Origin: Acinetobacter pecorum
GTDB taxonomy: Bacteria > Pseudomonadota > Gammaproteobacteria > Pseudomonadales > Moraxellaceae
NCBI RefSeq assembly: GCF_014837015.1
Contig: NZ_JACSPT010000004.1
Coordinates: 1-64,000, forward strand
Length of the DNA stretch: 64,000 nucleotides
Reading direction: 5' to 3'
Below the pieces are notes generated by a model. The model did no database searches and was not told where the DNA came from. It worked only from the letters and a program-made list of their open reading frames with translations. Numbering within the stretch: the stretch's first letter is position 1; each line of letters starts with the position of its first letter. Shown here one piece after another: positions 47,844-57,879 of the stretch. A program made the position numbers and the translations under genes.

Positions 47844-49340
47844 TTAGGTAAGTTTATTGAATAATTGATAATCTGCAGCATTGATTTTTTTGGTTTTTAG
47901 CCAGTATTTCCAGGTATAAGTCGGCCACAAGGCGAAATTCTTACCACCTTCCTGCTGATACCAGCTTACACAGCCAGATTGCCAAACAGTCTTTTCAAAC
48001 ATATGTTGCACCTGCTGATTAAATGTATCTTGCGCCTGCTCTTTGACCATGATGGCATCACTATGAGATTGATCGACTAGTTTTATTAGTTGCAAGATAT
48101 ACTCAACTTGCGCCTCGATCATAAAAATCACAGAATTGTGCGCCAATAAAGTATTGGGTCCCAATAACTGAAACAGGTTTGGAAAATCTTTTACACAAAT
48201 TCCATAATAGCTTTCAGCGCCTTGTTTCCAGACGTCATTCAGCTCTGCACCATGGAGTCCGGTGCATTGAAAATTCTTCATATAGATACGTGGATCTGTA
48301 ATGAATCCGGTACCATAAATCAGACAGTCAATCGGCCGCTCTTTTCCATCTTGTGTAATGATACTGTGTTCAGTCAGTTCCTGAATCTTCTCGGTCACCA
48401 GTTCTACATTGTGGCGGTTAAAAGTCGGAAAGTAGCGGTTTGAAACCAGAATGCGTTTACAGCCCATGATGTAATCGGGAGTCAGTTGTTTGGCCAATTC
48501 AGGATTTTTAACCTCATATTTAATCAGCAGTTCTGCCAGTTTTTGGGTGAATTTCATAATGCCAGGTTTGACAATCGGTACGACACGCGATTCATTTGAC
48601 CAATACAGGCGGGTGCGATGTAACTTTCGAAACCAGTCATATTTTTTAAATAGTTTCTTTTCAAAGTCGGGGTAGATACGTTCATCACGAGGAATGATCC
48701 AGGCCGCTGTACGTTGCATGACGTAAAGTTGTTTGCATTGTGGAGCGATTTCCGGAATATATTGAATCGCGCTACCACCTGTCCCGATTGAAGCAACATT
48801 TTTGCCATTCAGGTCATATGTGTGATCCCATTGTGCGGAATGAAAGACTTTGCCCTGAAATTTCTCAATACCGGGTATATGTGGGATTTGGGGAATATGC
48901 AATGGCCCAGAAGCGAAGATAACGAACTGGGCTTCAAGGATACTTTGATCCTGAAGCTGTAATTGCCATAGACAGCGATCTGCCTGGTAATGTGCAGCCA
49001 GAACTTCAGTATTTAAACGGCAGAAAGCACGGAGATTATAGTCAGTTACCAGATCCTGAATATAAGAAAATATTTCTGGTGCTTCAGCGTAACGCCTGGA
49101 CCAATTGCTTTTTGGAGCAAATGACAGGGAATACAAATGTGATTGCACATCACAGGCTGCTCCCGGATATTGGTTATCTCGCCAAGTCCCACCAAAATCA
49201 CTTCCTTTTTCCAGAATAACGAAGTCATAAATACCATGTTGCTGTAAACGTATTGCCATGGCAATACCGCCGAAACCGGCTCCAATAATGGCAACTTTGG
49301 TATGGGGATGGGAGCCTGTAGCAGTGGCGTGATCTAGCAT
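47844..49340 (-). CDS. Flavin-containing (Baeyer-Villiger type) monooxygenase
   Basis: A 498-residue FAD/NADPH enzyme. The FAD site GAGFGG is at residues 20-25, followed by GSDFGGTWRDNQYPGAACDV, the fingerprint of Baeyer-Villiger enzymes FxGxxxHxxxWD at 161-172 (FQGKVFHSAQWD), and the NADPH site GTGGSA. These enzymes insert oxygen beside ketones or oxidise amines and sulfides; the substrate is unknown. AAGGAA precedes the ATG. It is divergent from an AraC regulator that may control it. Confidence 0.88.
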   Translation of the reverse strand: MLDHATATGSHPHTKVAIIGAGFGGIAMAIRLQQHGIYDFVILEKGSDFGGTWRDNQYPGAACDVQSHLYSLSFAPKSNWSRRYAEAPEIFSYIQDLVTDYNLRAFCRLNTEVLAAHYQADRCLWQLQLQDQSILEAQFVIFASGPLHIPQIPHIPGIEKFQGKVFHSAQWDHTYDLNGKNVASIGTGGSAIQYIPEIAPQCKQLYVMQRTAAWIIPRDERIYPDFEKKLFKKYDWFRKLHRTRLYWSNESRVVPIVKPGIMKFTQKLAELLIKYEVKNPELAKQLTPDYIMGCKRILVSNRYFPTFNRHNVELVTEKIQELTEHSIITQDGKERPIDCLIYGTGFITDPRIYMKNFQCTGLHGAELNDVWKQGAESYYGICVKDFPNLFQLLGPNTLLAHNSVIFMIEAQVEYILQLIKLVDQSHSDAIMVKEQAQDTFNQQVQHMFEKTVWQSGCVSWYQQEGGKNFALWPTYTWKYWLKTKKINAADYQLFNKLT

Positions 49341-49478
49341 TTATACATTCCTTGCTTATTTTAATGTGGGATATTTATCGTAATCTGCTCCTTAGTGATT
49401 AGACAGAAAATTGATCTAAACGGCAATAGCCGGCATATTATTTTTATAGTACAACTAGAGAAATCACATTGTACTTGT

Positions 49479-50492
49479 ATGGTTATGAAACGTTCTGTTC
49501 TCAGTCTGATGTATTTGATTCAAGGGATGCGTAAGGCTGGTATGCAGGTCGATCAGAAACTGCAAAACATTGGGCTGCGTGTAGATGCCTTTGATCCAAG
49601 CTCGATTATCCATCCGAGTCTGGAAAATGATGTGCTCAAGGTGGTGGGGCAGGAAATTCAGCCTGAACAAGGATTGTTGATTGGCCAGCATTATGCCTTG
49701 GCAGGCTATGGTCCCTTACTCATGTTGCTGGTGACGAGCCCTACGGTACGTGATGCACTGAATCAGGTGATCCGTTTTCAGCAGTTGACGCATCTGACCG
49801 GTCAATTGGCTTTGGAACACAGCGAACATTATAGTGCGCTATGTTATCGAGCCAAGCAGCTAGATGATCATTTGGGAATGTTGCTGGCACAGGCGGAGAT
49901 TTCCGGAACTTTTAAGTTTATCCGGGAAATTTACAAAATGATGGGTTTATCCAAACCTGATTTGCGGATTGAGTTGCCATTTGCCTATCCGGCAAATCCG
50001 AATACCTTAAAGATCTATCATGATTATTATGGTAATCAAGTACAGTTTGATGCACCTCGGGCGGCATTCTGGTTTGATGAAGCAGTTCTGGATATTAAAA
50101 TTCCCTCGAAGGATGAGGAAACTTTTGCAGTCTATGAAGCCAAATGTCTGGCTGAACTGGAACGGTTGCAGGAGGACGAAAAGACACCGACTGTGGTGCA
50201 GCGGGTGCAGGATTATCTGGAAATCCAAAGCGGTCTGATGCCAAGTATGGCTGAAACTGCACAGGCACTGAATATTCCGGAACGAACCTTGCGGCATCAG
50301 TTACAGCAATGTGATACCAGTTATAAGCAGATTCGTGAAGAGATTATTAAAGATAAAGCTTTACGATTAATTGAATATAAGCAGTATTCGATTGAAATGA
50401 TTGCAGAATTATTGGGCTATTCCGAGCCGGCCGCTTTTAACCATGCCTTTAAACGCTGGTTTGGGCAAAGTCCTCGGCAATATATAAAATAG
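49479..50492 (+). CDS. AraC family transcriptional regulator
   Basis: A 338-residue regulator. The N-terminal half fits the arabinose-binding-like domain of the OruR/ArgR-type group, and the C-terminal half holds two helix-turn-helix motifs (MAETAQALNIPERTLRHQL and IEMIAELLGYSEPAAFNHAF, then GQSPRQY). I chose ATG 49479; the frame is open to GTG 49395, and an ATG at 49485 is also possible. Divergence from the Baeyer-Villiger monooxygenase 47844-49340 makes it a likely local activator. Confidence 0.87.
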   Translation: MVMKRSVLSLMYLIQGMRKAGMQVDQKLQNIGLRVDAFDPSSIIHPSLENDVLKVVGQEIQPEQGLLIGQHYALAGYGPLLMLLVTSPTVRDALNQVIRFQQLTHLTGQLALEHSEHYSALCYRAKQLDDHLGMLLAQAEISGTFKFIREIYKMMGLSKPDLRIELPFAYPANPNTLKIYHDYYGNQVQFDAPRAAFWFDEAVLDIKIPSKDEETFAVYEAKCLAELERLQEDEKTPTVVQRVQDYLEIQSGLMPSMAETAQALNIPERTLRHQLQQCDTSYKQIREEIIKDKALRLIEYKQYSIEMIAELLGYSEPAAFNHAFKRWFGQSPRQYIK

Positions 50493-50576
50493 CCTAAGTT
50501 TGTTTATGCCAAAGTGTTATAGCGTGTTGATTAAACTCCGTTATAATTAAATTGATCCCAAATAGTACGAAATTCT

Positions 50577-51728
50577 ATGTCCGATTTTAATTCACAGCAC
50601 AGCACCGCCTTTAGTCCGATTTCTCCTGCAGAACGTTATGCACAAGCAATATCTTCTGGACAGTTTATGCCTGATGAAGCACAAGCGATGGCAGTACATG
50701 AACTGAATCGTGTCTGGCTAGAATTAATTCAGCGCTTTAAGGCATCGAAAAAAGCATTCCGCCGTTTTCGCCGTCAGACATCTCCGAAAGGGGTATACAT
50801 GTGGGGTGGGGTGGGGCGTGGCAAAACCTGGCTCATGGATCAGTTCTATGATTCCATTCCGTTTCGCCGTAAAACCCGGATGCATTTTCATCATTTTATG
50901 CAGCATGTGCATCGTGAATTAAATAAGTTATCCGGGCAGCGTAATCCGCTAGATATTGTAGCGGACCGGATTTATAAAGAAGCTGTCGTCATCTGTTTTG
51001 ATGAGTTTTTTGTATCGAATGTGACAGATGCAATGATCTTGAGCGATTTATTCCAGAAGCTGTTTGAGCGCGGCATTACCTTGATCGCTACCTCGAATAT
51101 TGCACCAGACGGGTTATATAAAAACGGCATTCACCGTGACCGTTTCTTGCCAACGATTGAACTGGTCAAGAAAAACTGTGTGGTATTAAATGTCGATGCC
51201 GGAGTCGATTACCGTTTACGGGTTTTAAAACAGGCACAACTGTTTAAATTCCCGTTAACGCATGATCATAAAAACTGGATTGCGCAGCGTTTTAATGCTT
51301 TGACCCAGACTCAAACACGCTCTGAAGAACCGATTATTATCAACAACCGTATTGTTGAAACCGTAGCGCATACCGAAGATGTATTGTGGTGTGAATTCTC
51401 TGAACTATGTTTAAAACCACGTAGCCCGGCTGATTTTATTGAAATCGCCAATATTTATAATACTGTTTTGGTCAGCAATGTTCCCCATCTAACCGATTTT
51501 CTGAGTGATGGCACGCGCCGTTTTATTTATCTGGTCGATGAATTTTATGACCGCGGCGTCAAGTTGCTCTTGACTTCGGAAGATAATATTGTGGATATTT
51601 ATCAGGGAGAGAAGCTGGCCTTTGAAATTGAACGAACCCGTTCCCGTTTGCTGGAAATGCAGTCAGATGAATACCTGAATTCAGAACATCGTCAGATCGA
51701 GAAAATAGTCTCGTTAAACGAAGAATAA
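50577..51728 (+). CDS. zapE: Cell division ATPase ZapE (AFG1 family)
   Basis: A 383-residue AFG1-type ATPase. Walker A GGVGRGKT is at residues 77-84; IKTRM-like RKTRMHFHHFMQHVHREL, VICFDEFFVSNVTDAMIL (Walker B) and LIATSNIAPDGLYKNGIHRD follow. ZapE modulates FtsZ rings in E. coli. The gene has its own terminator 12 bases past the stop. Confidence 0.92.
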   Translation: MSDFNSQHSTAFSPISPAERYAQAISSGQFMPDEAQAMAVHELNRVWLELIQRFKASKKAFRRFRRQTSPKGVYMWGGVGRGKTWLMDQFYDSIPFRRKTRMHFHHFMQHVHRELNKLSGQRNPLDIVADRIYKEAVVICFDEFFVSNVTDAMILSDLFQKLFERGITLIATSNIAPDGLYKNGIHRDRFLPTIELVKKNCVVLNVDAGVDYRLRVLKQAQLFKFPLTHDHKNWIAQRFNALTQTQTRSEEPIIINNRIVETVAHTEDVLWCEFSELCLKPRSPADFIEIANIYNTVLVSNVPHLTDFLSDGTRRFIYLVDEFYDRGVKLLLTSEDNIVDIYQGEKLAFEIERTRSRLLEMQSDEYLNSEHRQIEKIVSLNEE

Positions 51729-51732
51729 CAAT

Positions 51733-51765
51733 AAAAGCGCTGGTTATTTACTGGCGCTTTTTTAT
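51733..51765 (+). terminator. Rho-independent terminator of zapE
   Basis: AAAAGCGC at 51733-51740 pairs with GCGCTTTT at 51754-51761, with a 13-base loop and trailing T residues. It sits just past the zapE stop. Confidence 0.75.
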
Positions 51766-52093
51766 AAAAATAGGTACTTAAATTATCGACAAGCCTGATC
51801 AAACATGGCTTAATCTTGATCTAAATATGATCGTGTATAACTAGAATGCATAATTTTTGCTCGAAAATCTGAACTTAAGTCTAATTTCTACATTTCGAAA
51901 ACTTTATACACTGTCATTAGGGTATTTAGCATAATGATATCTAATTGTGACTGAGATGGATCAAATATGTTTATGAGGGTATTCATATTGGAAAAAATGC
52001 TCAGTATTTAGCAATGTGATAATACTATTCAGCTAGATTTTAATCGGTATACTAGAATCTCTTGTATAAAAAGTAGCAATATCAGGAAAGACA
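51766..52093. other. Non-coding region upstream of glcB
   Basis: A 328-base A+T-rich stretch after the zapE terminator. No gene is visible on either strand. The last 10 bases carry the glcB ribosome site (CAGGAAAGACA). Long upstream regions are usual for malate synthase, which responds to carbon source, but I cannot pinpoint a promoter or operator. Confidence 0.5.
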
Positions 52094-54259
52094 ATGACTG
52101 CACGTATTCAAAAAGGCAAGTTAGCGATTGCTAAAGAACTTTACGATTTTATCGAAAATGAAGCACTACCAGGTTCTGGTTTGGACAGCGAAACATACTG
52201 GAAGAACTTTGAACAAGTCGTTGTTGATCTTAGCCCTAAAAATAAAGCACTTTTGGCTAAGCGTGATGACATTCAGGCAAAAATTGACGAATGGCACCGC
52301 AATAACACATTTGAATTACAAGCTTACAAAGCTTTCTTGACTGAAATTGGCTACTTGTTACCAGAAGTAGAAGATTTTCAAATCAGCACTGAAAATGTAG
52401 ACGAAGAAATTGCAGTATTGGCAGGTCCACAGTTGGTGGTACCAGTACGTAATGCACGTTACTGCCTGAACGCAGCGAATGCACGTTGGGGTTCATTGTA
52501 CGATGCACTTTATGGCTTTGATGTGATCTCTGAAGAAGATGGTGCGGAAAAAGGTAAAGGCTATAACCCGAAACGTGGTGAGAAAGTTATCGCATTTGCG
52601 AAAAACTTCTTGGATGAAACTTTCCCTCTGGCGCAAGGTTCACATGCCGATGCAACTCAATACGCAGTTGAAGGTAATGCTTTAGTGGTAAGCCTGAAAG
52701 ACGGTTCAACCACAACGCTTGCAGATACGTCTAAATTTGTAGGTTATAACGGTGAAGCCTCTGCACCAACAGAAGTTGTTTTAAAAAACAACGGCCTGCA
52801 TGCCATCATTCAAATTGATGCCACTAGCCCGATTGGTCAAACTGACGCTGCTGGCGTAAAAGATGTGGTACTTGAGGCAGCTGTAACCACCATTCAAGAC
52901 TTGGAAGACTCGGTTGCAGCAGTAGATGCCGAAGAGAAAGTTGAAGGTTACCGTAACTGGTTAGGCCTGATGCGCGGTACGCTGGAAGAATCCATCGAAA
53001 AGAATGGCAAAACTGTTACACGTAAACTAAATGAAGACCGTACTTTCAAAAATGTTGAAGGCGGTGAAACTAAGGTTCACGGTCGTTCATTGATGTTACT
53101 TCGTAACGTGGGTCATTTGATGACCAACCCGGCAATTCTGGTAGATGGCGAAGAAATCTATGAAGGCATCATGGATGCTTTGGTGACTCCACTGCTTACC
53201 ATTGCTGACATTCGCGGCGAAAACACGATCAAGAACTCACGTAAGGGTTCGATGTACATCGTGAAGCCAAAAATGCATGGTCCTGAAGAAGTTGCATTTG
53301 CAGTTGAACTGTTCGAGCGTGCTGAACAGGCACTTGGCTTACCTGCGAAGACATTAAAAATCGGGATTATGGATGAAGAACGTCGTACCTCTGTGAACTT
53401 GAAGAACTGTATCGCTCAAGCTAAAGACCGTACCATCTTCATTAACACAGGCTTCATGGACCGTACTGGTGACGAAATCCATACCTTTATGGAAGCAGGT
53501 CCCTTCGTACGTAAGGGCGAGATCAAAGGCCAAATCTGGTTCCCTGCTTACGAAAACCGTAACGTGATGATTGGTTTGCAAGCAGGTCTACGTGGTAAAG
53601 CACAAATTGGTAAAGGCATGTGGCCAAAACCAGACATGCTACTGGACATGTACAAGACCAAAACCGAGCATCCTGAAGCAGGCGCAAGCTGTGCATGGGT
53701 ACCTTCTCCAACAGGTGCTGTGATTCACGCGATTCACTATCATCAAATCAATGTAGCAAACCGTCAGAAAGAACTTCTTGCGACTGAAGCATTGCCACTT
53801 GATGACTTGTTAACGCCACCGCTTGCCAAAGATACTAACTGGACAGAAGAAGAGAAGCTCAAAGAGCTTGAAAATAACTGTCAAGGTATTTTAGGTTATG
53901 TAGTGCGTTGGGTGGACTTAGGTGTGGGTTGTTCTAAGGTGCCAGACATTAATGATGTCGGTTTAATGGAAGACCGTGCGACACTCCGTATTTCTTCACA
54001 ACATGTTGCTAACTGGTTGCGTCACGGTATCGTAAGTCGTGAGCAGGTAGAAGAAGTTATGCAACGTATGGCAAAAATTGTGGATGAGCAAAATGCCAAT
54101 GATCCACTTTATACGCCAATGTCTAATGACTTTGCCAATAATATTGCATTCCAGGCAGCGTCTGACTTGATCTTTAAAGGTGGTGAGCAACCATCAGGCT
54201 ATACCGAACCACTTTTACATGCAGCGCGTTTAAAACTGAAAGGTTATACAGGTGACTAA
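52094..54259 (+). CDS. glcB: Malate synthase G
   Basis: A 721-residue malate synthase of the single-chain G type. [20 protein letters not shown], then [34 protein letters not shown] (acetyl-CoA/glyoxylate pocket), [20 protein letters not shown] and [20 protein letters not shown] are strongly conserved. It condenses glyoxylate with acetyl-CoA in the glyoxylate bypass and glycolate use. Codon use is biased, suggesting high expression. It stands alone with its own terminator; no isocitrate lyase is nearby. Confidence 0.96.
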   Translation: MTARIQKGKLAIAKELYDFIENEALPGSGLDSETYWKNFEQVVVDLSPKNKALLAKRDDIQAKIDEWHRNNTFELQAYKAFLTEIGYLLPEVEDFQISTENVDEEIAVLAGPQLVVPVRNARYCLNAANARWGSLYDALYGFDVISEEDGAEKGKGYNPKRGEKVIAFAKNFLDETFPLAQGSHADATQYAVEGNALVVSLKDGSTTTLADTSKFVGYNGEASAPTEVVLKNNGLHAIIQIDATSPIGQTDAAGVKDVVLEAAVTTIQDLEDSVAAVDAEEKVEGYRNWLGLMRGTLEESIEKNGKTVTRKLNEDRTFKNVEGGETKVHGRSLMLLRNVGHLMTNPAILVDGEEIYEGIMDALVTPLLTIADIRGENTIKNSRKGSMYIVKPKMHGPEEVAFAVELFERAEQALGLPAKTLKIGIMDEERRTSVNLKNCIAQAKDRTIFINTGFMDRTGDEIHTFMEAGPFVRKGEIKGQIWFPAYENRNVMIGLQAGLRGKAQIGKGMWPKPDMLLDMYKTKTEHPEAGASCAWVPSPTGAVIHAIHYHQINVANRQKELLATEALPLDDLLTPPLAKDTNWTEEEKLKELENNCQGILGYVVRWVDLGVGCSKVPDINDVGLMEDRATLRISSQHVANWLRHGIVSREQVEEVMQRMAKIVDEQNANDPLYTPMSNDFANNIAFQAASDLIFKGGEQPSGYTEPLLHAARLKLKGYTGD

Positions 54260-54273
54260 TCCTGTCTAATTGA

Positions 54274-54300
54274 AAAAGCCTCTTCGGAGGCTTTTTTATT
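54274..54300 (+). terminator. Rho-independent terminator of glcB
   Basis: AAAAGCCTC at 54274-54282 pairs with GAGGCTTTT at 54287-54295 across a TTCG tetraloop, with T residues following. A textbook structure 14 bases past the stop. Confidence 0.95.
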
Positions 54301-54386
54301 GTCTAATGGTAAGCCGTTGTCGTCCTGACTGGAAATTTTCTAGCCGAACTCTTAAAGTGAGGAAAAGTATTCCAGGAAACAATAAA

Positions 54387-55835
54387 ATGATGACGGTATA
54401 TCAAAATTTAGACCAGCAGTTTATTCATGGCCAGTGGCAAGCCGGTACTTCAACCAGAATTATAAAAAATATCAATCCTTATACCCAGAGTGAAATTTTT
54501 AGTATGCCAGCGGCCAGTTCTGTTGATGTAGACAGTGCTTATACAGCAGCAGCGCAGGCTTTTCAGCAAGATACCTTGAAATCCATTGAAGTACGTAAAA
54601 CAGTGCTGCAAAATGTGATCTCAATTATTCAGCAGCGTCGTGACGAAATCATTGACTGGCTGATCATTGAATCCGGTAGTACACGTATTAAGGCAGGCCT
54701 TGAGATAAATGCTGCTTTAGGCATTATTCAGGAAAGTCTGAATTTTCCAGACCGGATCCAAACAGAACAGCTGGAAAGTAAGGATCCGGCACGTAAAAGT
54801 TTAGTTTTGCGTAAGCCTTTAGGTGTGATTGCTGTCATTAGCCCATGGAACTTTCCATTTCATTTGTCTTTACGCTCAGTAGCAACAGCAATTGCCTGTG
54901 GCAATACAGTTGTACTGAAGCCAGCCAGTGATACCCCGGTGACTGGTGGCACATTAATCGGCAAACTCTTTGAAGAAGCAGGGTTAGCTGCAGGTGCTTT
55001 GAATATCGTTGCCGGTGCTGGCAGTGAAATCGGGGATTATTTTGTTGAGCATCCGGTACCCAAAATGATTTCATTTACCGGTTCGACTGAAGTGGGAAAA
55101 AGTGTCGGTAGCAAAGCTTTAGCCAGTTCCCGAATCAAGCGTCTGGCGCTTGAGCTGGGTGGCAATGCTCCTTTGGTCATTCTTGATGATGCTGATCTTG
55201 ATTTGGCTGTTGAACTGACCTTGATGGGGCGTTTTTTGCATCAGGGGCAAATTTGTATGAGTACCAACCGGGTTATTGTCGATGCCTCTATCCATGATGC
55301 ATATGTAGACAAGCTTCTGGATCAGGTCAAAATGATTCCGGTGGGCGATCCAAATCTGGAAGATACCGTGATCGGACCAATCATTAATCAGAGTCAGGTC
55401 AAAAAACATCAGCAGATCATTCAAACGGGCAGCGAGCAGGGCGCGCAACTGGTCTATGAAGGAGGCATTGAAGGGAATCTGGTTTCTCCGCATATTTTTA
55501 TTGATGTCGCTGAAAATTCCGATCTGGCACAACAAGAAAGCTTTGGACCGATTTTACCTATCCTAAAAGCCCGTGATGAAGCACATGCTTTAAAGCTGGC
55601 CAATGCAACCGAGTTTGGTTTGTCCAGTGCCGTATGTACCTCAAACATCGAGCGAGGCACTGCTTTTGCGGCACAACTGGATATTGGTATGACGCATATT
55701 AATGGGATTAGTGTTGCAGACCAGCCGAACGCACCTTTTGGCGGCGAGAAAAATTCAGGACTGGGTCGTTTTAATGGACGCTGGATTTTTGAAGAATTTA
55801 CCCGCACGCACTGGCTGACGGTTCCAAGTGAATAA
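54387..55835 (+). CDS. NAD(P)-dependent aldehyde dehydrogenase (benzaldehyde/vanillin dehydrogenase-like)
   Basis: A 482-residue aldehyde dehydrogenase. The glutamate base is E256 (LALELGGNAP) and the catalytic cysteine is C290 (QGQICMSTNR); VISPWNFPFHLSLRSVATAI and ISFTGSTEVGKSVG give the cofactor pocket. The overall pattern is nearest to the benzaldehyde/vanillin branch, but substrate is unproved. The frame is open back through the glcB terminator, so the ATG at 54387 (or the adjacent 54390) is the likely start. Confidence 0.86.
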   Translation: MMTVYQNLDQQFIHGQWQAGTSTRIIKNINPYTQSEIFSMPAASSVDVDSAYTAAAQAFQQDTLKSIEVRKTVLQNVISIIQQRRDEIIDWLIIESGSTRIKAGLEINAALGIIQESLNFPDRIQTEQLESKDPARKSLVLRKPLGVIAVISPWNFPFHLSLRSVATAIACGNTVVLKPASDTPVTGGTLIGKLFEEAGLAAGALNIVAGAGSEIGDYFVEHPVPKMISFTGSTEVGKSVGSKALASSRIKRLALELGGNAPLVILDDADLDLAVELTLMGRFLHQGQICMSTNRVIVDASIHDAYVDKLLDQVKMIPVGDPNLEDTVIGPIINQSQVKKHQQIIQTGSEQGAQLVYEGGIEGNLVSPHIFIDVAENSDLAQQESFGPILPILKARDEAHALKLANATEFGLSSAVCTSNIERGTAFAAQLDIGMTHINGISVADQPNAPFGGEKNSGLGRFNGRWIFEEFTRTHWLTVPSE

Positions 55836-55927
55836 TAGTAAATAATATAAACTTACCTATAATCCATACAGGTTCACTGCAGGCGCCAAGTTATAATCTG
55901 TAAATCAAATGATTTATCTGATGAAGC

Positions 55928-56590
55928 ATGTGCGCCAATTTTAAGCCTTTAACCCTAAAACAGTTGCATAATCTGGAGTTGCCAGAAATTCCTTTTGAAT
56001 ATCCAGAAGAGGTCTATCCCAATTATGCCACACCACTTTTATTCCATTCAGCTCAAGGACCAGAGTGGCGGTTGGTGAACTTTGGCCTTATTCCGAAATG
56101 GGCAGAAGATCAAAAAATAGGGACCAAAACCTATAATGCCAGAAATGAAACTTTACTTGAAAAGCCCACCTTTGCTGAGGCTACTGCCAAATGTCATTTT
56201 GGTGTCATCCCAGTATCAGAATTTTATGAGTCCAAATATTTCGACAATAAACCGCAACGTTGGGGAATAAGACGTAAAGATGGTCAAGCAACTTTTATCG
56301 CGGCCATCTATGAGATTGCTCGGATACAAGGAGAAATTATACGCTCGGCCAGCATGATAACCATGGATGCAATTGACCATCCAATGATGAAAGAATTTCA
56401 TGAGCCGGGTAATGTCAAACGATCGGTGATTGTAATTCCTCAAGAGCGCCTAAAAGAATGGCTAACACTAAGTTATCCAGCTATTCACAGCTTTGTAGAG
56501 GGTTTTCCGGTAGAAGAGTTTGAATGTTCACATGTACCTAAAGAAAAAATCAAAAAAGTCAGTGCGCAACTAAACTTTTTTGATTCTTAG
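55928..56590 (+). CDS. SOS response-associated peptidase family protein (YedK/HMCES-like)
   Basis: A 220-residue SRAP-domain protein. The N-terminal Met-Cys gives the essential C2 after Met removal; N70 in YNARNET, E101 in SEFYE and H158 in FHEPGN sit where the other catalytic residues are in YedK. The usual GFYEW block is altered to SEFYES and the final IH-motif to FHEPGN, so this is a divergent branch. YedK forms protein-DNA crosslinks at abasic sites. It is convergent with a MarR gene. Confidence 0.83.
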   Translation: MCANFKPLTLKQLHNLELPEIPFEYPEEVYPNYATPLLFHSAQGPEWRLVNFGLIPKWAEDQKIGTKTYNARNETLLEKPTFAEATAKCHFGVIPVSEFYESKYFDNKPQRWGIRRKDGQATFIAAIYEIARIQGEIIRSASMITMDAIDHPMMKEFHEPGNVKRSVIVIPQERLKEWLTLSYPAIHSFVEGFPVEEFECSHVPKEKIKKVSAQLNFFDS

Positions 56591-56596
56591 AAAGCT

Positions 56597-56640
56597 CTGG
56601 CGAATTATTTATTATTAAAAGTATGTAAGAAATTCGCCAG
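56597..56640. terminator. Hairpin between convergent SRAP and MarR genes
   Basis: CTGGCGAATT at 56597-56606 pairs with AATTCGCCAG at 56631-56640; the loop is 24 bases of A+T. It lacks a good T-run but lies exactly between two convergent genes, so a bidirectional terminator is possible. Confidence 0.4.
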
Positions 56641-56668
56641 CGTCTATTTAAAATAAAAAATGAGACTC

Positions 56669-57133
56669 TTAACGAGCTAAATTTTTAAAAATATGACGTA
56701 AACTTTCCATGGTTTTTTCAATTTGCAAAGGTGTCAGGCCTTCAAAGGACTGTTCCAGGACAACATTGGTCAGGTCATTGATCTTATGGGTCATTTGCGT
56801 GCCTTTTTCGGTCAAAATCACCCGGGTAATCCGTGCATCATCCTCACATGAATAGGTTTCAACCAGACCTTCATCTTTTAAGCGGTAAACAATTTTCGTC
56901 GTGGTCGACATTTTAGAGACAACCATCTCTGATAAGTCAGAAACACTGGCATGCGGTTTGGATTTTAAGGCAAGAAGAATGCGGCGACGTGAATTGTCAA
57001 CACCATACTTTTTAAGTGCATGGTCGACATTAAGGACGTATTGAGCATGAACCTGAGTTACCCAATAATATGGAAAGTTTTCTAAATTAAATTCTTCCGT
57101 ACACGGCAAAAATTTTGCATATTTTTTAGTCAT
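56669..57133 (-). CDS. MarR family transcriptional regulator
   Basis: A 154-residue winged-helix regulator. The recognition region reads SVSDLSEMVVSKMSTTTKIV, with the wing EGLVETYSCEDDARITRVIL. The N-terminus has an unusual FNLENFPYYWVTQVHAQYVL segment common in a branch of Acinetobacter MarR proteins. Its ligand and targets are unknown; no transporter or enzyme lies next to it on the same strand. AAGGAA precedes the ATG at 57133. Confidence 0.88.
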   Translation of the reverse strand: MTKKYAKFLPCTEEFNLENFPYYWVTQVHAQYVLNVDHALKKYGVDNSRRRILLALKSKPHASVSDLSEMVVSKMSTTTKIVYRLKDEGLVETYSCEDDARITRVILTEKGTQMTHKINDLTNVVLEQSFEGLTPLQIEKTMESLRHIFKNLAR

Positions 57134-57879
57134 GAAATGTTCCTTGTATTTATTGTTCTAGGGCCCGTTCATTTTATGAAAAAGTTTATGCATGTTTCAA
57201 CCTTTATTTTAAAAATGTTAAGGTCCTGACACTTTTTAGTTTTGCTTAACAGCCCAAGATATTGACGAGTTCTGCACGTCAGCCCTTTCAGGAGTAGGGA
57301 TTGCTCATTAAAATCAGATAAAAGGCGATAACATTTTGTTAAAATTTAATTCTTCATTGGATATTTGGCTTGTAGAAAAGTGTTGTAGGCCACTTGATGA
57401 TTACTCATCAGGCGCTCCAAATAAATTTTCCTATAAAATATTGTATTTTAATAAATTAACTGATTAGGAGGAGACGACAGTAAAGTGGTTTAGTGAACTC
57501 ACTAGACTGCTCATTCGAAGCTAAACTTTTAAGTGATTGTTCCTTCAATGAAAAAATATTGCATAGTTCACTTCTCAAATCACATTAAAAATAAGAGGGA
57601 TAATCTATCTATAGTTAACTTATGATGATTTTTCATTAAATTATAATAAGTTATGTAGAAAAACTTGAAATTAATCAATTTCAGCATCTGCTAGATAGTT
57701 AAAATGCCGCGGTAACCATATGACCATGTAATTTTTTTGTAAATTAATACATTACAAAATATTCAGTTTATGCATAATGGAATGGTCTTAAGTTGCATAG
57801 GTTTTATTTTAATGGATCCCTCGCCGTGCGTTGATCTTCCATCTCTATTTCTAGCTTACTCGAACGGGGTAATTCTCTA
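57134..57879. other. Long non-coding region between MarR gene and TerC gene
   Basis: A 746-base A+T-rich stretch with no gene I can support. One detail is AGGAGGAG at 57466-57473, a very strong ribosome site followed by ACGACAGTAAAG with no ATG, GTG or TTG at the right distance; the frame starting at that ACG reads 16 codons to TAA. It may be a remnant of a small gene. The last 80 bases could hold the TerC gene's leader; I saw no convincing match to a known manganese riboswitch. Confidence 0.45.

Noticed and set aside
57800..57879. Possible manganese (yybP-ykoY) riboswitch before the TerC gene
   Set aside because: I could not find the conserved loop sequences; the region is also short of the needed stems.
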